Source: Aquilaria yunnanensis (lineage: Eukaryota > Streptophyta > Magnoliopsida > Malvales > Thymelaeaceae). From it: a stretch of DNA of 64,000 bases. The notes under the pieces are model-generated. The model was not told where the DNA came from and made no database searches. It saw nothing but the letters and a program-made list of their open reading frames with translations. The position numbers were made by a program, and so were the translations under genes. Where the stretch lies: positions 41,896,492 through 41,960,491 of the forward strand of contig CM077600.1 in assembly GCA_039654915.1 (NCBI GenBank), read 5' to 3'. Below, one piece after another: positions 57,415 through 64,000 of the stretch. Position 1 is the first letter of the stretch. Each line of letters begins with the position of its first letter.

Positions 57415-59898
57415 TTTCATTTAGGGAGAATTTCAAAAAACCCCCTCAGGTTTAGTGAATACTTCATTTACCCCCTCCTGTTTGGAAATTCTCCACTTTA
57501 CCCCCTTAAGTTTAATATATCCTTCGCTTACCCCCTTTCATAATATTGAGGACCAAAATGCCCTTTTTCCAATTTTTTCAATGTTTATCTTTGAACAAAT
57601 AATTTAGAAAATTTTTGTTTTGGTAATCAGAAATTTAGAAAATGTTGACAACACTTTTTACCATCTCATGTTAATTTAAATATGTACTATATAGTCAGTT
57701 AATTAATATTAATAAATTAAAATTATAGTCTTTCTAGAATTGTAGATTTTTATAGTAATAAATCACATAAGTACTAAAATGAATACTTAAAATAAAAATA
57801 AAATCTATTTATATGAACATTTATATACTAGTATATAAACATTAATGCTCTTGTCAAGTATAGACGCTGCATTTACTTAATCTAATTGCCTAATAATTAT
57901 TGTATAATTACTATAAAATTTAAATTATTAATTTTTCTTTACTTAAAGAAAGAAATTCTTTTTTCTATTATTGATGAACATTTCACTTAGGTGAAATTTC
58001 AAAAAGTTGACAATTATGATAGAAAGAAGGTGTAGAAACCTTACTAAGTATTTAAGGGCAAGTTTATTTTGCATTAGTTTTAATGTATTGTTGTACATTC
58101 TTATATAAAATTATTATTTACTTTATTTCAAAAAAAATTATTATTTACTCAAATTACCTATTTACCAAGATTTACATTTTAAGAAGTCCAAAACTGCCTG
58201 GAAAGTCACATAAATATTTTAAAATTATTTTTTAAATGTATTAAAGTGTAGGGTTTTAATAAATTAATATTTTTAGCAAAATAATCACTTTATATAAGAA
58301 TGTTGAAAAAATGATCTAATTCTAAGATTTACTTTCATTAACTTACATATTGTTCATTTTATATACATATAATCGAAATAATTATTATATTATAGACATG
58401 TAAAACTTCCTTAAAAAATAAAAGTGTATGATGTAATAAGTAAAAGTATCTAAATTAATGTATAAAACTATCAATTATATATTTCTGTTGAAATAATATA
58501 GTTTCACCTTTGATATTATCTAACATAATGCTCTTGACAAATATTTGCATTTATTGAATAATAGATGACACTTGTTATATCCAGCAAATAAGGGAGTAAT
58601 AGTCGGTTATGAAACTAAGGGGCACAAGTATGAGTACATTTTTAACCTAACCTGTGAAGTTGCAACTAACCATTTTTCACAAATCGTCATATTGACTTTG
58701 ACATAATATTCCACTTAGTTTTTTATCCAGTTATACATTGATTAGTTTTTTTATCCAGTTATACATTAATACTTAAATTGAGTTTTAGAATGTGCTTTAT
58801 AAAATTAACATATTTTCATGCTTTCAAATGATAAAATGGAATACAAAGGAAAAAAAAATTGGGGCGTAGTTTGAGTCTGCCATTGAAATAACATGATATA
58901 AATATTTGCTAACATTTGTCTTTCTTTTACAAATTGAAGTAATTATTATATTATAGACATGTAAAACTTCCTTAAAAAATAAAAGTGTATGAAGTAATAA
59001 GTAAAAATATCTAAATTAATATGAAACTATCAATTATATGTTTATAAAATGGACAATATGTAAGTTAATTAAAGTAAATCTTATAATTAGATCATTTTTG
59101 CATCATTCTTATATAAGTGATTATTTGTCTAAAATTATTAATCTATTAAAATCTTACACTTTAATATGTTTAAAAAATAATTTAAGAATATTTTTATGAC
59201 TCTCCAGGTTTTAGACTTTTTAAAATGTAAAGCTCAGTAAATTAAAAATTTTATTAAATAATAATTTTATATAAAAATAATGTACAACAATACATTAAAA
59301 CTAATGCAAAATAATCTCGCCCTTAAATGCTTAGTAAGGTTTCTACACCCTCTTTTTATCACAATTGTCACCTTTTTCAAATTTCACAATTTAAAATTTC
59401 TAGTAATTATACAATAATTATTGGGAAATTAGATTAAGTAAATGTAGTATCCACATTTTACAAGGGTATTATTGTTCATATACAAGTATGTAAAAGTTCA
59501 TATAAATAGATTTTATTTTTTTAAGTATTCATTTTAATATTTACATGATTTATTACTGTAAAAATCTACAATTTTGTAAAGACTATAATTTTAATTTATT
59601 AATATTAATTAATTGACTAGATAGTACATATTTAAATTGATATGAGATGGTTAAAAGTTTTGTCAAAATTTTTCTAAATTTTTAATTACCAAAATAAAAA
59701 TTTTCTAAATTATTTGTCCAAAGATAAACGTTGAAAAAATTGGGAAAGGGGCATTTTGGTCCTCAATATTATGAAAGAGGGGTAAATGAAGGATTTATTA
59801 AACTTTAGGGGGTAAAGTGGAGGATTTCCAAACAGAAGGGGGCAAGTGAAGTATTCACTAAACCTCAGGGGGTTTTCTGAAATTCTCCCTTTCATTTA
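57415..59898. mobile_element. Mutator-like foldback element 3
   Basis: The element (57424-59889, 2466 bp) is flanked by a perfect 9-bp duplication TTTCATTTA (57415-57423 and 59890-59898). The termini GGGAGAATTTCAAAAAACCC and (other strand) GGGAGAATTTCAGAAAACCC begin inverted arms that stay alignable for about 850-950 bp (to about 58375 on the left and back to about 59040 on the right). The RNA or single strand would thus fold into a giant hairpin. It has no coding capacity. The ends share the GGG...AGGTTT theme with the elements at 34503 and 39926. Confidence 0.92.
58376..59040. repeat. Direct repeat within the loop of the foldback element
   Basis: The ~100-bp segment at 58380-58482 (ATTATTATATTATAGACATG, then TAAAACTTCCTTAAAAAATA) recurs at 58938-59035 in the same orientation. 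In a simple hairpin the right copy should be inverted, so the loop segment was inverted or copied after the arms formed. Confidence 0.75.
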
Positions 59899-59972
59899 TT
59901 GACACCCTTAATCAAGATGGCCCACGAAGAAATAGACGATCTGCATGCGACGATTGACCGTCACATGTTTTT

Positions 59973-61215
59973 GGACTAATTTACCATAACACCCCCCAGA
60001 CGTTGTTGACTCAGATTTTTTGCTCTCCAAACTTCCAATTGCCACATTTCAATCCTTCAACTATTGTGACTCGGACACTTTACCTATTTGACTCAATAAC
60101 TCGATCATGTGATCAACTTTTCTATCCACCCAACAATAAAAACTCACAAGCACAGTCACCTTACTTCTTGATTTCTGTATTTTAAAACCTCAACTTTGCT
60201 AACCACTAGTACCCTATTCATCATCCCCAATTACTAATAACCTATCCAACTTGTTGTAGACATTCAAAATCCTTCCTTACGCATTGCTGCTCACCACAGT
60301 ATCCTACCAACAGTCGATGTCGCCTTAACCTCTTAACTCTCAAGTTTGATGCTAACCCCAACTCACCAATCAAGCTCTCTTCCTCGATAGCCCCACCAAA
60401 ATGATCTTGCGTTTTGTTTTTGTTTTTGTTTTTTTTTTTTTTTGAGATAATTGACAACTGAGTTGCACAAGACAATGAGGTTTAAATGTGGAGCTAGGCT
60501 GATTCTTGCTATTCAGTCTCAACCTTGAACCTCATCATTTAAGAATGATTAGATGGCACTAGACAGGATTGCCTGGGTTTATCATTCTCTTCCTATATCT
60601 CTCTCCAATGTTCCTCTCTCTCCTCTCCGCTATAGCCTTCCCCTCTTGGACCTCCATCATCGACTCATTTGCCCCTCCCATAATCCCTCCCATTTACCTT
60701 TCCATCACAATGCGTGCCTACTTACCCTATCAGTAGAGATGTCCAGCACTTGGTTTGCTCACTTGAATAAGGCATTGTTACGTTTTTGAGAAGATGACGG
60801 TTTGGCAATGACAAGATTGAAAGTCACAGGATTTGGGCTTTTTGCAATCAGCAAGGACAGCCTTGGAGTGGATTGAGGAAGATTAGTTTGGGTTAACAAT
60901 GAGTGTTTAGGTGGTGAAAGCTAAAGTCTTAGGTGCAAATAATTGAAACTAAAGACTTAAATGACTATATTTAATTGTAGTTTAAGTGTTAAAGTTACAG
61001 ATTTGTGCAATTGGAGTTTGAAATATTAAATTGTTCGATTAAATGACAATTTCTTTATGTAATTGACCAGAAGACATCTCACGTGACCGAGTTACTTGGT
61101 CAAAGGACCTAAGTGTCTAGTGTTGAAAATTCAGGAAATAGAGTGTCCGGGTTGAAAGTTTGGAGACAAAGTACCCGAGTGAACATAGTTCAAGAGTGTA
61201 ATTGGTAATTAGGCC
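59973..61215. mobile_element. Terminal-inverted-repeat element related to 23168-24347
   Basis: The left arm (about 59973-60125: CTAATTTACCATAACACC, ACTATTGTGACTCGGACACT, ACTCGATCATGTGATCAACTT) aligns with the right arm read backwards (CTAATTACCAATTACACTC, ACTATGTTCACTCGGGTACT, ACTCGGTCACGTGAGATGTC). The interior has a - strand frame (60242-60475) and a + strand frame (60553-60789), neither recognised. No clear target duplication was found. Shared words with the pack-type element (ACTATACTCACTCGGACA) suggest one superfamily. Confidence 0.6.
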
Positions 61216-61395
61216 TTGATCTTTATACATCGTTGATCCGATATTTGTCAAAGGCATGAAACTTGAATACATTTCTGTATGTTCACGAATCTTGACCCAC
61301 CCACCTGGTACTATCCCCTTGCCTTTATTTATTGCGAGCTTCAAAATATCTCACCAGGCTTCCTTCGTCACATACACATGTAATTAACTTATCCT

Positions 61396-61815
61396 GTAGT
61401 CTTGGAAACTCTTGCTATGATATGAGTTGAATATTAAATGCTATATATCAATATGTGAAAATTATGCATATATAATTTCAATAAAATGTAAGTGCAATAA
61501 TCCATGTATCAAGCACAAACAAAAATCCAACCACGGTTTAACGCGATTTGTAATCCTTTGTATATATTAGATGTTAGAAAATAAAGAATGGCTCATGTAA
61601 TTAGCTTAATTATCCTAGTAAAAACCTCTTAATATGGTATGAGTTGGTTATTGCGAGCTGTATATTAATATGTGAAAAGTATAATAATGTGAGAAAAGTA
61701 TATATATTTTAATCAAATCTAAGTGCAATAATCCTTGTATCAAGCACAAACAAAAATCTTTACACGGTTCAACGCGATCTTTAATCCTTTGTATGTATTA
61801 AATGTTAAAAAAATA
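61396..61815. repeat. Tandem duplication, unit ~210-230 bp
   Basis: Two neighbouring units share TATCAATATGTGAAAA, AAGTGCAATAATCC.TGTATC, AAGCACAAACAAAAATC, ACACGGTTCAACGCGAT and AATCCTTTGTAT. They lie at about 61440-61600 and 61668-61815. The words resemble fragments of LTR leaders, but no element can be defined. Confidence 0.65.
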
Positions 61816-62260
61816 AAGAAGGATGGAGAGAAAAAATAGTTTTAAGAAGTGAAATAAATTCACATTTCCAAAGGTAATTATACTCCCACTATAAAATATC
61901 ATAAATATGCATCTAAATGAGCACAACAACTCTTCTCCTAATACACATAGCCGTTCATTAAAAAATTTGTCTCTTGCAATAGACATAATTGTTGGAAGAG
62001 ATATAACACTTTAAACTTAATTAACTAATGAAATTAATTAGATCCAAACAATCAAAACATGTTTTTCCATTTATGTGGAATTTACTCATGAAACTTAAAA
62101 AAGTCTCAACACTAGACACATAAAAGGCAATATTAAAGTGAATCAAATGAAGAACAATATATCAATACATAACATGTATGATACTCTTACATATAGAATA
62201 CACTTTGTAATTGAGTTATAAACAAATTGTTGTTGTTATGATATATCTTAATGTTGAAAC
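61816..62260. other. Intergenic AT-rich DNA
   Basis: No gene seen between the tandem duplication and the CACTA terminus. Confidence 0.5.
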
Positions 62261-63119
62261 CACTACTAAAATTCTGTCATTTACCAACAGTTATTTCTAA
62301 TTGCTGCACATTGGAAATTTTGAATTTTCAACGCATAGTTGTTGATAAATGCGCGTTAGTAAATCGCTTGTTAGAAATCCAGTTACCAATGCACAAAAAT
62401 TAAGCCGTTGGTAATTTCCAACGTGAACACATTGGTAATATGTCTGTTGGTAATTACCAATGTGTACACACGTTGGTCAAAGATTAGTAGGTACCAATGA
62501 GAAGCTGTTGGAAACTGAAATTTTGTTTTTTTTATTAAAAAGAAAAAATTAAAGTAATTAATATTAAAATTATACATTACACTAAATAAAAATTCAGTAA
62601 AAAATTTAAAAATATATAATTTCATAAAAAATAATTAAAATTCAAAAAATTGAAAAAAAATTATTGAAATTCATAAGAGTTTACTAAAAATAATAAAAAA
62701 ATTTAAAATTAACAAAAAATTCAAAAATTCAAAAATAAATTCAAAACTTGAAAAATTTAAAATATCATAAAAAATAACTACAAAGTTCACAAAATTTAAG
62801 AAATTACTGAATTTCTCAAAAATTTTCCCTAAATTATATACTTAATTTAAAATACACAAAAGTTCCAAAAATTATGATAAATTCAAAAATCAAACTCAAT
62901 ATTAACAAAAAATTCAGAAAATGAAAACCAAATAAACAATCAAACAACAGATCTACAAAATCAAACAACCAAAAGCTACAAATTCACAAAAATAACCAAA
63001 TTAACACAAGATCAAAATTGAAATTAGGAAGTAGAGGCGGCAAGGTGAAGAGGGGAGGTGGTGAGGCGAGGGGAGGACGCAAGGAGGCTAAATAACAGCG
63101 AGGAGGCAAGGAGGGCGAT

Positions 63120-63300
63120 TGATGCATGAAGGGTGCTAAGTGGCTGGATTTCTGCAGAGAGGGAGTAAAGGGTGAAAGATGAGGGCGAGGAGACTGAGAG
63201 GTGAGAAACAACAAAGAATGGGGAATGGGAATGAGAGATGGATAGTTAGGGTTTTTATATAGCCAGGTTAGGGTTGTGAGCTTCTTGGGCTTTATGGGCT
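63120..63300 (-). promoter_or_regulatory. Promoter-like segment inside the CACTA element, pointing to its terminus
   Basis: On the - strand: AAAGCCCATAAAGCCC (site II-like), AACCCTAAC twice (telo-box-like), TATATAAA at 63261-63254, then a pyrimidine-rich leader (CATCTCTCATTCCC) and a C/T-rich segment with a 76-codon open frame starting at 63214. It looks like a plant core promoter with a 5' leader. It points left, towards the nearby terminus. Confidence 0.45.
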
Positions 63301-63965
63301 TTATGGCTAGGCTAGGGTTATGGGTTTTTCGGGCTTTATGGCTAGGTTATGGTTATGGGTTTTTTTATGAATTATAAATGATAATTAGTTCATTATATAC
63401 ATTAAAACCATAAATTTTAATTTCACTATAAAAATATGTTCATATATATTTTCATACATATTATAAATTGTGTATATATATATATATATACTTATTATTT
63501 TTTTTTTGTTTTAGTCCATGTCTAGGTTAAATTTATTTAGTTTCATGTGTGTTTTTGTTATTTGTAAAGTATCATATGATTGATAGTATTTTATAGAAAT
63601 ACTTTTTTGAGAAATTATAGAAACACTTAAAACTTAGTACAACTAAAGAGTTATAAACTAAGAAAATTTATTATCATTAATTCTTCAATTAAAAAAATTT
63701 AAACCATTTACTTCCAAACATGATAATTATATAAACATGTATATATTTAAATATATTTAAATATAAATATTATATAAAAATTATATAATTGAAAATATCA
63801 ATATGAATATATATAAAAATATAAATATAAATATAAATATAAATATTATTATTATTGCTTCTAATAAAAAATATATAAATATGATACATTATTTAATGTA
63901 TGTATTTATGATATATTTAATGTATATATATGATATTTTTTAAGTACATATTCTTATATATGATA

Positions 63966-63970
<5 letters not shown>

Positions 63971-64000
<30 letters not shown>
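63971..64000. repeat. (ATT)n microsatellite at the window edge
   Basis: At least ten TAT/ATT units running to the last base. The tract probably continues beyond the window. Confidence 0.9.

Larger units (their letters stand above)
62261..64000. mobile_element. CACTA (En/Spm-type) transposon terminus, runs off the window
   Basis: The terminus CACTACTAAAATTCTGTCAT at 62261 is the hallmark CACTA end. The next 260 bp hold many short subterminal motifs in both orientations (TACCAACAG, TTACCAATGC, GTTGGTAATTACCAATG, ACGTTGGT, GTACCAATGAG), as expected for transposase-binding repeats. AT-rich DNA follows to about 62990, then a GC-rich segment (63020-63190). No transposase frame is visible in the 1.74 kb inside the window, and the other end is not seen. 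Confidence 0.78.

Noticed and set aside
1..64000. CRISPR arrays, bacterial operons, organelle genes
   Set aside because: The short direct repeats present are microsatellites or transposon parts. Gene structure and elements are those of a plant nuclear genome.

Overview
This 64 kb window is plant nuclear DNA, almost certainly from a eudicot. It is AT-rich and gene-poor, with GT-AG introns, a full-length Ty1-copia retrotransposon, plant-type LINE fragments, long-terminal-inverted-repeat DNA transposons and a plant-specific TGA-type bZIP gene. I saw no bacterial or organellar features, no tRNA or rRNA genes and no CRISPR. The species cannot be fixed from what I can see.

Host genes. Three can be read with confidence. 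(1) A 3-exon short-chain dehydrogenase/reductase on the + strand (2778-4888, 274 aa) ends in Ser-Ser-Leu, a possible weak peroxisomal signal. (2) A single-exon secreted invertase/pectin-methylesterase inhibitor family protein lies on the - strand (14056-14571, 171 aa). (3) An 11-exon TGA-class bZIP transcription factor lies on the - strand (26137-33850, 469 aa). Its small first and last exons had to be pieced together by splicing, and two related MITEs sit in its introns. A fourth locus on the - strand (about 18.4-19.2 kb) has a GC-rich promoter with site II and telo-box motifs and one good exon of a small membrane protein; its 3' part is not found. Another GC-rich first exon ends at about 20.4 kb.

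Mobile DNA fills most of the rest. From left to right: a foldback MITE (701-1043); a 1.15 kb block present twice (5957-7095 and 16959-18126) plus a 0.4 kb block present twice (13195-13594 and 16562-16904), the second copies lying almost end to end; MITEs at 7.3, 10.9, 16.3, 27.6, 29.6, 35.8 and 36.4 kb; four LINE remnants (11.7, 21.6, 48.6-50.7 and 54-56 kb), one with a perfect 14-bp target-site duplication; and a pack-type element at 23.2-24.3 kb that appears to carry a piece of a PP2A B56-type gene. Three Mutator-like elements share one terminal sequence and have 9-bp target duplications (34503-35669, 39926-46181, 57424-59889). The middle one was later split by a nearly intact Ty1-copia element (40708-45803; two 324-bp LTRs differing at 3 sites; one uninterrupted Gag-Pol frame). 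A probable solo Ty3-gypsy LTR lies at 37.6-39.3 kb. The right end of the window (from 62261) is the terminus of a CACTA transposon.

The genes do not form a pathway. The main interest is nested and repeated transposition around a few host genes, captured gene fragments, and a 16-bp W-box palindrome that occurs twice upstream of the dehydrogenase gene.
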